The notes beneath the pieces were generated by a model. That model saw nothing but the letters and a program-made list of their open reading frames with translations, ran no database searches and had not been told where the DNA came from. Shown piece after piece: positions 25,177 through 33,966 of a DNA stretch of 62,021 bases. Each line of letters starts with the position of its first letter. Position 1 is the stretch's first letter. The position numbers and the translations under genes are program-made. This DNA comes from Bacillota bacterium (GTDB lineage Bacteria > Bacillota > Bacilli > Paenibacillales > NBRC-103111), in assembly GCA_023393235.1 (NCBI GenBank), contig JAEWMH010000079.1, positions 1 through 62,021 of the forward strand. The letters run 5' to 3'.

Positions 25177-25211
25177 ACACCTCCGCATGGAATGATGCGG
25201 GGGTGTTTTTT
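25177..25211 (+). terminator. Intrinsic terminator of the ABC importer operon
   Basis: ACACCTCCGCAT ... ATGCGGGGGTGTTTTTT. Confidence 0.9.
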
Positions 25212-25288
25212 GCATGACCTTATTTTCTTGTCATTTTGTTGACTCACACCTGTACTCCATATATATTGTTCATTGGAGGTGCAGATCA

Positions 25289-25564
25289 TTGTCAATCATA
25301 CGCAGTAACCTAAAAGAAATTATGGAAGTGCACGATCCCAAGTTATCGATACGCAAGCTTGCGAAGGATATCCATTATCACTTTGACTCTGTTCGCAGAA
25401 TGTACAAGGATGAAATGGTCCAGTATCCGCGGGATCTGCTGCAGAAGCTTTGTGAATATTTTAATGTGCAGCCTGGTCAGCTTATTGTATTTGATGAGAG
25501 GGAATCAGGCATGCAGAATATAGATGAATGGAAAAGCGCGGAGGAAACGGATCTCTCGGTGTAA
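25289..25564 (+). CDS. Small XRE-family (YozG-like) transcriptional regulator
   Basis: A 91-residue protein beginning at TTG 25289, chosen because GGAGGT lies 8 nt upstream. The helix-turn-helix is visible as LSIRKLAKDIHYHFDSVRRM and is followed by YPRDLLQKLCEYFNVQPGQLIVF, the typical Cro/C1-type end of this small-regulator class. The target is unknown. A direct-repeat promoter region and an attenuated gene follow within 50 bp, so they are candidates for regulation. Confidence 0.8.
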   Translation: MSIIRSNLKEIMEVHDPKLSIRKLAKDIHYHFDSVRRMYKDEMVQYPRDLLQKLCEYFNVQPGQLIVFDERESGMQNIDEWKSAEETDLSV

Positions 25565-25604
25565 AATAGACTGAATTTATTTTTACAGGTAAACGCTCTC
25601 TAAT

Positions 25605-25656
25605 TTGACAAGAAATTATGGTCATGTTATGATGGTGTTGACAAGAAATTATGGTC
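25605..25656 (+). promoter_or_regulatory. Promoter inside a 19-bp direct repeat
   Basis: TTGACAAGAAATTATGGTC occurs twice, at 25605-25623 and 25638-25656, offset by 33 bp (three helical turns). The first copy supplies a consensus -35 TTGACA with TATGAT 17 bp downstream (25628-25633). The second copy falls across the transcription start, where a bound protein would block or tether polymerase. It is a probable regulated promoter for the gene at 25729. Confidence 0.75.
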
Positions 25657-25667
25657 GGTTAATAGAA

Positions 25668-25702
25668 GGGGAACCCTGAACATGATGCAGGGTTCCCCTT
25701 TT
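25668..25702 (+). terminator. Leader terminator/attenuator before the 102-residue gene
   Basis: A perfect stem GGGGAACCCTG, loop AACATGAT, CAGGGTTCCCC, followed by TTTT. It lies between the promoter at 25605 and the next start codon, so transcription must pass it. This position suggests attenuation. Confidence 0.75.
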
Positions 25703-25728
25703 CACCTGATACTAAAAGGAGAGAAGAG

Positions 25729-26037
25729 ATGAAAATCCAACTTTGCTTTACTGCCCATGGTCAAAAGGCAATCAATGAATTCGAGAACCATGAGCTTATT
25801 GAGTCCTTTTCCCGACACATGAAGACGCTGACCAAAAAATACACGGTGGTTACCTCTGTCCCGCTCATTGATAATCAGGATATCGCTTCGGCTGGTGTTC
25901 TGAACGTCAATTGTGAGGCAGAAACGAACGAAGCCAATATGTTTTTCAGGGAATTGGCACGGGATATGAAAAGTCCTCTGAACAAAAGAATTACTGGAAA
26001 GCTGGGCAATATCTTTAATGCTAAAGTGGTAAAGTAA
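25729..26037 (+). CDS. Uncharacterised 102-residue protein
   Basis: Starts with ATG after AAAGGAGAG. It is a mixed alpha/beta soluble protein without signal peptide, membrane segment or familiar motif; two cysteines at residues 5 and 63 are not in a metal-binding spacing. It has an attenuator-like leader and its own terminator (26049), so it is an independently controlled unit. Function unknown. Confidence 0.7.
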   Translation: MKIQLCFTAHGQKAINEFENHELIESFSRHMKTLTKKYTVVTSVPLIDNQDIASAGVLNVNCEAETNEANMFFRELARDMKSPLNKRITGKLGNIFNAKVVK

Positions 26038-26048
26038 ACGACAGAAGG

Positions 26049-26077
26049 GCCGCTGATTAACCTCGAGCGGCTTTTTT
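26049..26077 (+). terminator. Intrinsic terminator
   Basis: GCCGCT ... AGCGGC followed by six T residues, just after the gene at 25729. Confidence 0.85.
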
Positions 26078-26237
26078 CTATGTCTTCTGCCCATTTTCTG
26101 CATAAAACGCCAAAAATCGATCAAAAATCCTTGACAATGACCATCCTTCCTTTAATAATAAGAAGAAAGTCAGGAAGGAAATGGTTGTTTATCCATCTGC
26201 CTTTTAGACGAAGTGATGAATAGGGAGAGATAGAGAG

Positions 26238-27275
26238 ATGAAGAAGACGGTAGCCATTGCAGTAATCGCTTGTTTGTTGGCTTTGAACGGCTTGTTTGTA
26301 AGCAAGGCAAGTGCCGCTGAGATTACCTTGGATGACGCGTACAAAGCGTACAATACGGTACTGACCAAAGCGGGCGGAGAGAAGTTCAACCTGGCGGATA
26401 TCAACAAGGACGGTATTCCGGAGCTGGTTGTGGACTCTCTGCAAGTGTATACATATACTGCTGATGGTGTGGAACTGTTGTTTGACAGCTGGGTACTGTG
26501 CAAGTTCTATGCTTCCGCAGAATCCAAGTACCTGCTGTATTATTACGATTGGCAAGAAAGCTCCGACTGGTCCATCTATGAGATCGATTCCACCAAGAAG
26601 AGCCAGGATGGCAACTCCCTGCATTTTGTGGAGAGCTTCCACCGCAATGATGCCGCATACAGCCACCAGACGATTTACGGAGAGCCTGGAGTGGACATCA
26701 CGTTGGATGAGCTTAATACCAAGCTGGAGGCCGAGGTGCCCCATAAAGCAGAGATTGAAATGATCTATACCAACGATGAAGCAACCCGTGCCAAGGTGTT
26801 CTCCGGCCAATCCGCTGAAGCTCAGCCTGCTGCAAAGCCCCAAATGATTGCTGAGCCTTCTGCCTCCAAGGTATTGGTGGACGGCAAGGCTGTTCAATTC
26901 CAGGCTTATGCCATTGATGGAAATAACTATTTCAAGCTGCGTGACATTGCTGCAGTTCTGAATAAATCCGCGAAGCAATTCGAAGTGGGCTTTGATGCCA
27001 AGCTGCAGTCCATTACCTTAACTGCCGGCAAAGCTTATACCCCCACCGGCGAAGAGCTGGCGGCGTCTACAGATTCCGCCAAGCAAGAGGCCCAGCCTAC
27101 CGCCTCCGCCATTTACCTGAACGATAAGGAAATCGAGCTGGTGGCTTACAACATTGGCGGGAATAATTACTTCAAGCTGAGAGACCTGGGTAAGACCATT
27201 AACTTCGGCGTAGCCTGGGATGCGGCCAACAATGCGATTAAAATCCAGACTGCTGACGCTTACCAAGAGGAATAG
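26238..27275 (+). CDS. Secreted protein with two stalk-domain repeats
   Basis: A 345-residue secreted protein; signal cleavage after SKASA (about residue 27). Residues about 28-185 form an N-terminal domain with LADINKDGIPELVVDS, a repeat-type calcium-site motif. Two copies of a stalk domain (copper-amine-oxidase N-terminal type) follow at about 205-265 and 285-340, each with VDGK/LNDKE, a VAYNIGGNNYFKLRDLG-type motif and an alanine/proline linker. Such modules are common in Paenibacillus surface proteins and probably mediate wall or protein contacts. Function otherwise unknown. Flanked by terminators, so monocistronic. Confidence 0.75.
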   Translation: MKKTVAIAVIACLLALNGLFVSKASAAEITLDDAYKAYNTVLTKAGGEKFNLADINKDGIPELVVDSLQVYTYTADGVELLFDSWVLCKFYASAESKYLLYYYDWQESSDWSIYEIDSTKKSQDGNSLHFVESFHRNDAAYSHQTIYGEPGVDITLDELNTKLEAEVPHKAEIEMIYTNDEATRAKVFSGQSAEAQPAAKPQMIAEPSASKVLVDGKAVQFQAYAIDGNNYFKLRDIAAVLNKSAKQFEVGFDAKLQSITLTAGKAYTPTGEELAASTDSAKQEAQPTASAIYLNDKEIELVAYNIGGNNYFKLRDLGKTINFGVAWDAANNAIKIQTADAYQEE

Positions 27276-27292
27276 ACGTTAGGATTTATAGC

Positions 27293-27340
27293 AATAAGAG
27301 GTTCTCACCATGCCGTGTATGGGGGGCCTCTTATTTTTTT
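27293..27340 (+). terminator. Intrinsic terminator
   Basis: AATAAGAGG ... CCTCTTATTTTTTT after the stalk-domain gene. Confidence 0.85.
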
Positions 27341-27479
27341 GCAGGCTATCCTTAGCGGTTATGGATTCTCTGTGGTTGGGAAGAAATAGGGAGGGAAACC
27401 GTTCAGAGCGTGAGCTTTGTCACTTGTGCTATAATTTAAGGAAGTAACGATTTTATAGATAAGGGCGGATTGAACTTTC

Positions 27480-28784
27480 ATGCACCACACGTTGTTGATT
27501 ATCGGCGCAGGCGCATCGGGGCTTATGGCCGCGGTGACGGCGAAGGATCTGGGCATTGATACCGCCATTCTGGAGGGCAATGACCGGATCGGCAAAAAAA
27601 TACTGGTGACCGGCGACGGCCGCTGCAACCTGACCAATACCTCTACTGCTTCCGGCACGGATGAGACGGCTGCTTTATCCGCGAAATTCCACGGGAATAC
27701 ACCCGGTTTTCCTGTGAAGGTGCTGGAGCAGCTTGGTGTCCGGGAAACCATGGACTTTTTTTACTCCCTCGGGCTGCCACTAACTCACCTGAAGGACGGC
27801 ATGATGTATCCCCGCTCCCTGCAAGCTGCGTCGGTGACGGACATCTTCGAGCTGGCGCTGGAGGAGCAGGAAATCCCTGTTTATTTTCAGCATAAAGCAG
27901 TAGAGGTTGCAGTTTCAGCTGGGTATCCACGGTTTACGGTGAGGTGTCACACGGAAGTGGAGGAGCAGGCCGTATTTACCTGTGACTTCCTGCTTATTGC
28001 CACCGGCGGCCTGACTGCACCTCATACAGGAGCGGACGGCTCCGGTTATACGATGGCGGAACGGCTGGGTCATACGGTAGTGGACACTGTGCCCGCTATT
28101 GTACAGCTTAAGGTACAGTATCCGCATCTGAAGGCCTTGTCCGGCATTAAGCTGCAGGGGAGAGCCCATATTCTGATTAACGGAGAGATTGTCCGCAGCG
28201 AATCCGGTGAGATCCAGTTTACGGAGTATGGACTATCCGGGCCGCCTATCCTCCAGCTCAGCCGGGAGGCCTCCGTTCATCTTGGCAGAGGCGACACGGT
28301 CAGTGTGGCCGTGGATCTGATGCCGGGGCGCACCGAGGAAGAGGTTGTGGATTTCCTGGATATGCATTGGGGCATCTTCGGGCACCGGACGGTGGCGGAT
28401 TCCTTCATCGGCATTCTGCACAAAAAATTGACTCCCGTGCTGCTGAAGGAAGCCGGTATCGACAAACAACCGAATCTGCTATGCCAGGATCTGTCCTGGA
28501 GGGCAAAAGCGATCTTCTACCGGATACTCAAGCATTGGGAATTCAAGGTGACGGATACCAACGGCTACGCTCATGCCCAAACCACGGCGGGGGGCATTGA
28601 TACGGCCGAGCTTGTAGATGGAACGCTGGAATCCAGACTGGTTCCGGGGCTTTATTTTGCCGGCGAGGTGATGGATGTGGACGGGGATTTCGGGGGATAT
28701 AATTTGCAATGGGCCTGGAGCTCCGGCTACGCGGCCGCCAAGGCGGTTGCTGAATCTATGAAGCAAAAGGATGTTTCGATATGA
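27480..28784 (+). CDS. HI0933/BaiN-family flavoprotein, copy 1
   Basis: A 434-residue FAD-dependent oxidoreductase. The dinucleotide-binding motif IGAGASGLMAAVTAKDLG lies at the N-terminus, GRCNLTN near residue 55 and the C-terminal FAD motif GEVMDVDGDFGGYNLQWAWS are diagnostic. The conserved AQTTAGGID precedes it. Enzymatic roles in this family range from unknown to bile-acid reduction, so no substrate is assigned. Its stop overlaps the next start by the ATGA tetranucleotide, and the next protein is a close paralogue. Confidence 0.9.
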   Translation: MHHTLLIIGAGASGLMAAVTAKDLGIDTAILEGNDRIGKKILVTGDGRCNLTNTSTASGTDETAALSAKFHGNTPGFPVKVLEQLGVRETMDFFYSLGLPLTHLKDGMMYPRSLQAASVTDIFELALEEQEIPVYFQHKAVEVAVSAGYPRFTVRCHTEVEEQAVFTCDFLLIATGGLTAPHTGADGSGYTMAERLGHTVVDTVPAIVQLKVQYPHLKALSGIKLQGRAHILINGEIVRSESGEIQFTEYGLSGPPILQLSREASVHLGRGDTVSVAVDLMPGRTEEEVVDFLDMHWGIFGHRTVADSFIGILHKKLTPVLLKEAGIDKQPNLLCQDLSWRAKAIFYRILKHWEFKVTDTNGYAHAQTTAGGIDTAELVDGTLESRLVPGLYFAGEVMDVDGDFGGYNLQWAWSSGYAAAKAVAESMKQKDVSI

Positions 28785-30097
28785 AGGTATACCAGAATTC
28801 CACCCATCACCAGGTTTTTGTGATCGGGGCCGGGGCAGCGGGGCTGATGGCGTCGGTGACGGCCCGGGACCTGGGGTTGGATGTGGCGATGATCGATAGC
28901 AATGACCGTATCGGCAAAAAGGTGCTTACCACCGGCAACGGCCGCTGCAATATTACTAATGAATCCACGGCAATGGGAACCGAGGAAGCGGTGGCGCTGG
29001 CGCGAAAGTACCACAGCAATAACGCGGGTTTTCCGCTGCCTGTTCTGGAGCAGTTCGGCATCCGACAGACCATCGATTTCTTCTTTATGTTGGGCTTGCC
29101 GCTGATCAGCCTGGAGGATGGCCGGATGTATCCCATGTCCTTGCAGGCAGGGGCGGTGCTGGATATCTTCCAGCTGGCGCTGGAGGACCGGAACGTTCAG
29201 GTGTATTTCAAAAATAAGGTGTTGGATGTGACCGTTTCGGAGGAGCATCCGCGTTTTTCGATCCTGTGCCAGAACGAGGCGGGAGAGGAGCATGTCTACA
29301 CCAGCGAATATCTGATCCTCTGTACGGGAGGGTTGACCGCACCCAAAACGGGTACAGACGGCTCCGGATATACCCTGGCCGGGCGCCTGGGCCACACCCT
29401 CGTCAACCCGGTGCCGGGGATCGTGCAGCTGAAGCTGGATTATCCGCATCTGAAGGAGCTGTCCGGCGTCAAGTTCGACGGGACAGGCCGGATTCTCGTG
29501 AACGGGGAGATCATCCGCAGCGAGTTCGGGGAAATTCTGTTTACGGACTATGGCCTCTCCGGTCCGCCGATTCTCCAGCTCAGCCGGAAGGCTGCCTTTT
29601 ATCTGGCTCAGGGGGAAGAGGTCATCCTGTCGGTTGATCTGATGCCCGACCGGACAGAGGAGGAGGTGGCGGAGTTCCTAAACGGGCATTGGCGCATCTT
29701 CGGACACCGGACGGTGGCTAATTCCTTCATCGGTGTGGTTAACAAGAAGCTCATCCCCATTCTGCTGAAGGAGGCGGGCATTGGCGAAAGTGATACGGGA
29801 ATGCTGTGCCGTGACCTGACGGAGGAGACGAAGCACACCTTCATCCGGTTAATGAAGCAGTGGGCATTCCGGGTCACGGATACCAACAGCTTCACCAACG
29901 CCCAAACCACAGCCGGAGGCATCGATACCACCGAGCTGACGGAGGGCACGCTGGAATCCAGGCTTGTGCCGGGACTGTATCTGGCCGGAGAGGTCATGGA
30001 TGTGGACGGGGACTGCGGCGGGTATAACCTGCAATGGGCCTGGAGCTCCGGTTATGTGGCAGCAACCGCTCTTGCGAAGCGGGTGGCGGGGGTTTAA
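28781..30097 (+). CDS. HI0933/BaiN-family flavoprotein, copy 2
   Basis: A 438-residue tandem paralogue of the preceding gene, with the same motifs at the same places: IGAGAAGLMASVTARDLG, GRCNITN, AQTTAGGID and GEVMDVDGDCGGYNLQWAWS. The match runs end to end, with divergence concentrated in the middle domain. The 4-bp overlap with copy 1 means coupled translation and probable equal expression, which would suit a heterodimer or two related substrates. Two paralogues of this family in tandem are unusual. A terminator follows at 30130. Confidence 0.9.
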   Translation: MKVYQNSTHHQVFVIGAGAAGLMASVTARDLGLDVAMIDSNDRIGKKVLTTGNGRCNITNESTAMGTEEAVALARKYHSNNAGFPLPVLEQFGIRQTIDFFFMLGLPLISLEDGRMYPMSLQAGAVLDIFQLALEDRNVQVYFKNKVLDVTVSEEHPRFSILCQNEAGEEHVYTSEYLILCTGGLTAPKTGTDGSGYTLAGRLGHTLVNPVPGIVQLKLDYPHLKELSGVKFDGTGRILVNGEIIRSEFGEILFTDYGLSGPPILQLSRKAAFYLAQGEEVILSVDLMPDRTEEEVAEFLNGHWRIFGHRTVANSFIGVVNKKLIPILLKEAGIGESDTGMLCRDLTEETKHTFIRLMKQWAFRVTDTNSFTNAQTTAGGIDTTELTEGTLESRLVPGLYLAGEVMDVDGDCGGYNLQWAWSSGYVAATALAKRVAGV

Positions 30098-30129
30098 ACG
30101 GCAATGGGGTCATGAATAGGCGAGACATG

Positions 30130-30167
30130 CCGCGGCAGCAGAGGGTACTCTGACGCCGCGGATTTTT
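30130..30167 (+). terminator. Intrinsic terminator of the flavoprotein pair
   Basis: CCGCGGC ... GCCGCGG followed by ATTTTTG. The rest of 30168-30350 is AT-rich leader sequence in which I see no gene. Confidence 0.85.
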
Positions 30168-30350
30168 GTGTACGAGAACAAGAAGCGTATGGTAAAAAAT
30201 AGGACAGAAATATAGAAAAATACACGAATATGAGCTAATGATTATATCGGAAATATATCCCATTGTGCTAATCTGGGGATGTTTGGAAGCTGCTTGTCCG
30301 TTTATTAATATGAGGAGAATAGAGGTGGGGAAAGGAACTGCAAGGTTTTG

Positions 30351-30365
30351 TGGTTGCGCTTTCAA
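30351..30365 (-). promoter_or_regulatory. Catabolite-responsive element (cre) upstream of pectate lyase
   Basis: On the minus strand TTGAAAGCGCAACCA fits the CcpA consensus WTGNAANCGNWNNCW at every fixed position. It lies about 40 bp upstream of the pectate lyase start, where CcpA binding would repress in the presence of preferred sugars. Confidence 0.65.
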
Positions 30366-30405
30366 TTGAAGCTGGTATCACACTAAAGCCAGGAGGGATT
30401 CATTA

Positions 30406-32577
30406 ATGAACCGGAAGCTGAAGCATGCCATTAGCATTGCCCTGTTATTTACCCTAGTGATTTCCTTATTGTCCGGAGGGTTCGTCAACACCACTACACA
30501 TGCCGCAGGTGTAACGATTACCGGTAGCGGCGGATGGAACGAAACGGCTTTTGTCCAGTGGTCGCCTGTGAGCAATGCGCAAGGCTACAATGTCTATGTG
30601 AAACCTGCCAGCGCAGCGGATACCCAATACAAGCAGCTGGATAACCAACTGATCCGCAAGTATCCTTCCTACTGGAGAGCGGATGCGGTGGGTCTTGCTG
30701 CCGGCAGCTATGTGATGAAGGTGGAAGCACGGCTGTCCGACGGTTCCACTGCCACGGCCGTATCCGGTGCTTTGGCTGTAGCGGCCCATGACCGGTCGGG
30801 GTTTGCCTTTTCCCCTAATTCGCAATACGGGACAGGCTCAGGTGCTTATAACAACGACGGCACCCTGAGAACCGGGGCCAAGGTGGTGTATGTCACTTCC
30901 CAAACGGCCAAAACCGTCACTCTCGATGTGAAGATCAATAGCTCCGGCGGCTTACAAACCGCTGTTGGCCTTGGAGAAATTCTGAAGCTTCGGCAAAAGG
31001 GCTACGATACCACTCCTCTTGCTGTTCGCTTTATCGGGAAAATTACCGCCTCCGACATGAGCGGCCAGTTGAACAGCAGCGGATACCTGGAGGTAAAGGG
31101 GAAGAACAACTATGCTGAAATGAATCTGACCCTGGAAGGGATCGGTAACGATGCCTATGCTTACGGATGGGGAATGCTCCTCCGTTATACCGGCAACGTA
31201 GAAGTGAGGAATCTGGGCCTGATGCTGTTCCCGGATGATGGAATCTCCATGGATACCGGCAATGTGAACGTATGGGTGCATAACAACGACGTATTTTATG
31301 GAAGCGCCGGGGGAGATGCCGACCAAGCCAAGGGTGACGGCTCCACTGACCTGAAGGGCGGCTCCACGTACATCACCATTTCCTACAACCACTATTGGGA
31401 TTCGGGAAAATCCTCCCTGGTGGGCTTGAGCGAGTCCTCGCCGTTCTATGTGACCTTCCACCACAACTGGTTCGACCATTCCGACTCCCGCCATCCGCGG
31501 ATCAGAGTGGCTTCGGTGTATATCTACAACAACTACTTTGACGGTGTCTCTAAATATGGGGTGGGTATGACCTCTGGCGGTTCCGCATTCGTGGAATCCA
31601 ACTACTTCCGGAACACTAAGTACCCCATGCTGATTTCCCTGCAGGGTACGGACGCTCTGGGTGAAGGTACCTTCTCCGGTGAGCCCGGGGGTGTAATCAA
31701 GGCTTACAATAATACCATTGTTGGTGCAACCGGTCTGATCTACGCCAACTCCAATGCAGGCACAGCGCCGGCCAATGCAACCTCCTTTGACGCTTACCTG
31801 GCTGCTTCCCGGAATGAAGCTGTGCCCAGCTCGTACAAGGCGGTTTCCGGCGGAACCTCGTATAACAACTTTGATACTACCGTGAATACAGGAGTCAGCG
31901 CATCGGCCGTGGACAATGTGGCTAATGTGGAGCAAGTTGTAAAAGCCAAAGCAGGACGTCTTGGCAGCGGCGACTTTACCTGGACGTTTAACAATGCGGT
32001 AGATGACACGTCCTATGCACTCAATACAGCACTGATGGCTAAAATCACAAGCTATGCCACTCAACTGGTATCCGTAGGCGGCAACTCCAGCACAGGTCCG
32101 ACTCCGACACCAACGGCCACGCCGACCGCTACACCAACACCGACGCCAACAGCTACACCGACGGCAACGCCTACTGCAACACCAACGGCCACACCGACGG
32201 CAACGCCTACCGCAACACCAACCGCAACACCGACTCCGGTGCCCGGCGCCAATGTTCATAACTTCACCACATCCGGTACCACCAGCAGCTTCTTCAACAT
32301 TCAAGGCAATCTGTCCACCACCAAGGGCACCGTTGCCTATAACGGCCTGACCCTGACCCAATGCCTGAAAATCGAAAGCTCCACCAGCATCAGCTTCACC
32401 ACCACCAAGGTCTCTACCTTAACCTTGGTGCTGAATTCAGCAGATGACACCAAAATCAAGGTAGACGGCACCAGCTACAGCATGACGGGCGGCATCGTCA
32501 CCGTTTCCCTAGCTGCGGGCTCCCACACCATCACCAAAGCGGACACCACCAACCTGTTTTATATGAAGGTGGAGTAA
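30406..32577 (+). CDS. Secreted modular pectate lyase (family PL1)
   Basis: A 723-residue secreted enzyme. Signal peptide about 1-34; a fibronectin-III-like module at about 36-125; a right-handed beta-helix PL1 domain at about 130-555 with the calcium-site region around KGDGSTDLKGGS and the catalytic-arginine motif HHNWFDHSDSRHPRIR; a Thr-Pro linker (about 561-611); and a C-terminal domain ending NLFYMKVE. It cleaves polygalacturonate by beta-elimination using Ca2+, outside the cell. The C-terminal part is probably a carbohydrate-binding or accessory module. AGGAGG precedes the ATG; a cre site lies upstream. Confidence 0.93.
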   Translation: MNRKLKHAISIALLFTLVISLLSGGFVNTTTHAAGVTITGSGGWNETAFVQWSPVSNAQGYNVYVKPASAADTQYKQLDNQLIRKYPSYWRADAVGLAAGSYVMKVEARLSDGSTATAVSGALAVAAHDRSGFAFSPNSQYGTGSGAYNNDGTLRTGAKVVYVTSQTAKTVTLDVKINSSGGLQTAVGLGEILKLRQKGYDTTPLAVRFIGKITASDMSGQLNSSGYLEVKGKNNYAEMNLTLEGIGNDAYAYGWGMLLRYTGNVEVRNLGLMLFPDDGISMDTGNVNVWVHNNDVFYGSAGGDADQAKGDGSTDLKGGSTYITISYNHYWDSGKSSLVGLSESSPFYVTFHHNWFDHSDSRHPRIRVASVYIYNNYFDGVSKYGVGMTSGGSAFVESNYFRNTKYPMLISLQGTDALGEGTFSGEPGGVIKAYNNTIVGATGLIYANSNAGTAPANATSFDAYLAASRNEAVPSSYKAVSGGTSYNNFDTTVNTGVSASAVDNVANVEQVVKAKAGRLGSGDFTWTFNNAVDDTSYALNTALMAKITSYATQLVSVGGNSSTGPTPTPTATPTATPTPTPTATPTATPTATPTATPTATPTATPTATPTPVPGANVHNFTTSGTTSSFFNIQGNLSTTKGTVAYNGLTLTQCLKIESSTSISFTTTKVSTLTLVLNSADDTKIKVDGTSYSMTGGIVTVSLAAGSHTITKADTTNLFYMKVE
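32089..32240 (+). repeat. Thr-Pro-coding repeat inside the pectate lyase gene
   Basis: Tandem ACNCCNACNGCN-type units encode the PT/AT linker between catalytic and C-terminal domains. Such in-frame repeats can expand or shrink by slippage, changing linker length without breaking the frame. Confidence 0.85.
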
Positions 32578-32600
32578 GGGAAAGAACGTATAATAAGGCG

Positions 32601-32632
32601 AAGCCCCCAGCCAGTTGGTTGGGGGTTCTTTT
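32601..32632 (+). terminator. Intrinsic terminator of the pectate lyase gene
   Basis: AAGCCCCCAGCCA / TTGGTTGGGGGTT with a T tract. Confidence 0.88.
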
Positions 32633-32739
32633 GTGTATGCCAACAGGGGCGTTGTCTCTAGCTTGATGAATATTTGTAAACTGAACCCATTTGGCTTATA
32701 TGTTATATTATTGGAAAGTCGGGTTTGGAGGTGACGGGG

Positions 32740-32997
32740 ATGCGATGGGATGAGGTGCGTGAACAGTTTCCGAATGAATGGATCGTCTGCGAGGCATTAA
32801 AATCCCGTTTGGAAGAGGGATATTGGCTTGTTGACGAAGTGGCCGTCATAGATCGTTTTGATGATTCCGCCGTTGCTATGAAGCGGTATTACGAATTACA
32901 TCGTGCCCAGCCCTATCGGGAATACGGCTTTTTCCATACATCCAGAGAAAAACTTCGATTACGTGAAAATTGGGCTGGAGTGCGAGGTCCCAGATGA
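32740..32997 (+). CDS. Small conserved protein upstream of a retropepsin relic
   Basis: An 85-residue frame with a TTGGAGG site before ATG 32740. MRWDEVREQFPNEW and YREYGFFHTSREKLR resemble small hypothetical proteins that precede retropepsin-like aspartic protease genes in Firmicutes (by recollection, not search). The last 15 or so residues, after REKLR, may already be out of frame. The protease gene that follows is broken, so this one may be drifting too. Function unknown. Confidence 0.5.
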   Translation: MRWDEVREQFPNEWIVCEALKSRLEEGYWLVDEVAVIDRFDDSAVAMKRYYELHRAQPYREYGFFHTSREKLRLRENWAGVRGPR

Positions 32998-33012
32998 ATA
33001 TAGATATAAGGT

Positions 33013-33300
33013 ATGGGCTCGGCAGGGACAATATTTAATGCGGATGCTGTGGATGTTATTGGGGTTAAGGTTGAACCCGACGATTTTATGAACAAAATCA
33101 GAGGCGTAGGGGGAATAGAGGTCGTGTATTCCAAGCTATTTGATTTTGTGAAAGTTGGGCAGCCATACTGCCAGGTTTGAAGTAGAAATTGGTGAATGAA
33201 TGATGGCATGGAGATAGATGGCATCATTGGATTTGATTTTATCCATTCGGCTGGTCTGGTGATTGACGCGAAGGAACTGAACGTATTGGCTAATCGTTGA
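33013..33300 (+). pseudogene. Retropepsin-like aspartyl protease, truncated and frameshifted
   Basis: GSAGTIFNADAVDVIGVKVE continues as MNKIRGVGGIEVVYSKLFDF and later NDGMEIDGIIGFDF, IHSAGLVIDAKEL, the second half of a retropepsin-like fold. The catalytic DTGS is changed to a frame reading GMGS, with the stop codon TAA two codons before it, so the N-terminal part is cut off. A stop at 33178 and a short +1/-1 excursion (EVEIGE in the other frame) break the rest. The protease is almost certainly inactive. Confidence 0.7.
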
Positions 33301-33366
33301 TTATATTTCACCTAAACATACCTTCAGCTTTTGACAGTGGACGGTTTAGATTTACTATAAACCCCC

Positions 33367-33408
33367 AAAGGCGCTAACTGAGCTTTTCAGTGAAGCGCCT
33401 TTCTTTGT
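33367..33408. terminator. Bidirectional terminator
   Basis: AAAGGCGCT ... AGCGCCTTT with an inner CTGA/TCAG pairing, between the protease relic and a convergent minus-strand gene. Confidence 0.8.
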
Positions 33409-33411
33409 CTG

Positions 33412-33714
33412 CTAGGCCTTGTTTTGTATCTCCCTCAGCCTGCTGATCTCCCACGTCAACATGCTCTTTTCGATTCGTAAATGCAGCAGTTCTGTCTGCA
33501 AATCCTTCATGATCACCTGAACCGCGGAAAGGATAGCTTCGGCTGTTGGGAGATGAATGGCCTCTGCCTTTTCCGAGATCAAATCCAGAAGGTGATCGGT
33601 GCATTCTTCACAAACTTGAATCCCCATGTAAAGCTCGTCTTCCTCTTCGATCATTCCATTGTAAGTCTTCAGCAATTCGGCCAAGGTCGTCACCTCTATT
33701 ATAAATCCATCCAT
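33412..33714 (-). CDS. Uncharacterised 100-residue helical protein
   Basis: A predominantly helical acidic protein, EEEDELYMGIQVCEECTDHL in the middle and a heptad-like C-terminal segment VIMKDLQTELLHLRIEKSML, suggesting a coiled coil. The CxxC pair could be metal- or redox-linked. The ribosome site at ATG 33714 is poor (AGAAAG), so the true start may be an internal TTG after GAGGTG. Single gene with a terminator. Nothing identifies its function. Confidence 0.5.
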   Translation of the reverse strand: MDGFIIEVTTLAELLKTYNGMIEEEDELYMGIQVCEECTDHLLDLISEKAEAIHLPTAEAILSAVQVIMKDLQTELLHLRIEKSMLTWEISRLREIQNKA

Positions 33715-33966
33715 TCTTTCTATGAGGATATCACATTTACTTTATGCGCTTGGTACGTATATACGTAATTTTCGATGCAAAGGTATATACACTTAAATCT
33801 CAGCTGTGTAACCAAGGATTAACAAATATCTCCACAAAAAGGCCTGGATCGTTTATACTAAGATTCGACATAAACTTATTGTTAGGTATTACAATTAATG
33901 GTTTTTATGGAGCTATAACAACCTTGTGGTGACTTGATAAACTTTGGAATAAAACAGGAGGCACAG

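Noticed and set aside
27407..27435. Sigma-A promoter before the flavoprotein pair
   Set aside because: A good TATAAT exists at 27430-27435 but no acceptable -35 at the right spacing, so no promoter feature was entered.
32095..32240. CRISPR-like or minisatellite array
   Set aside because: The repetitive DNA is in frame and encodes the Thr-Pro linker of the pectate lyase; no spacers of constant length.
33744..33932. 62-residue AT-rich frame upstream of the Mrr-type gene
   Set aside because: No ribosome site, no motif; likely a chance frame in an AT-rich intergenic stretch.
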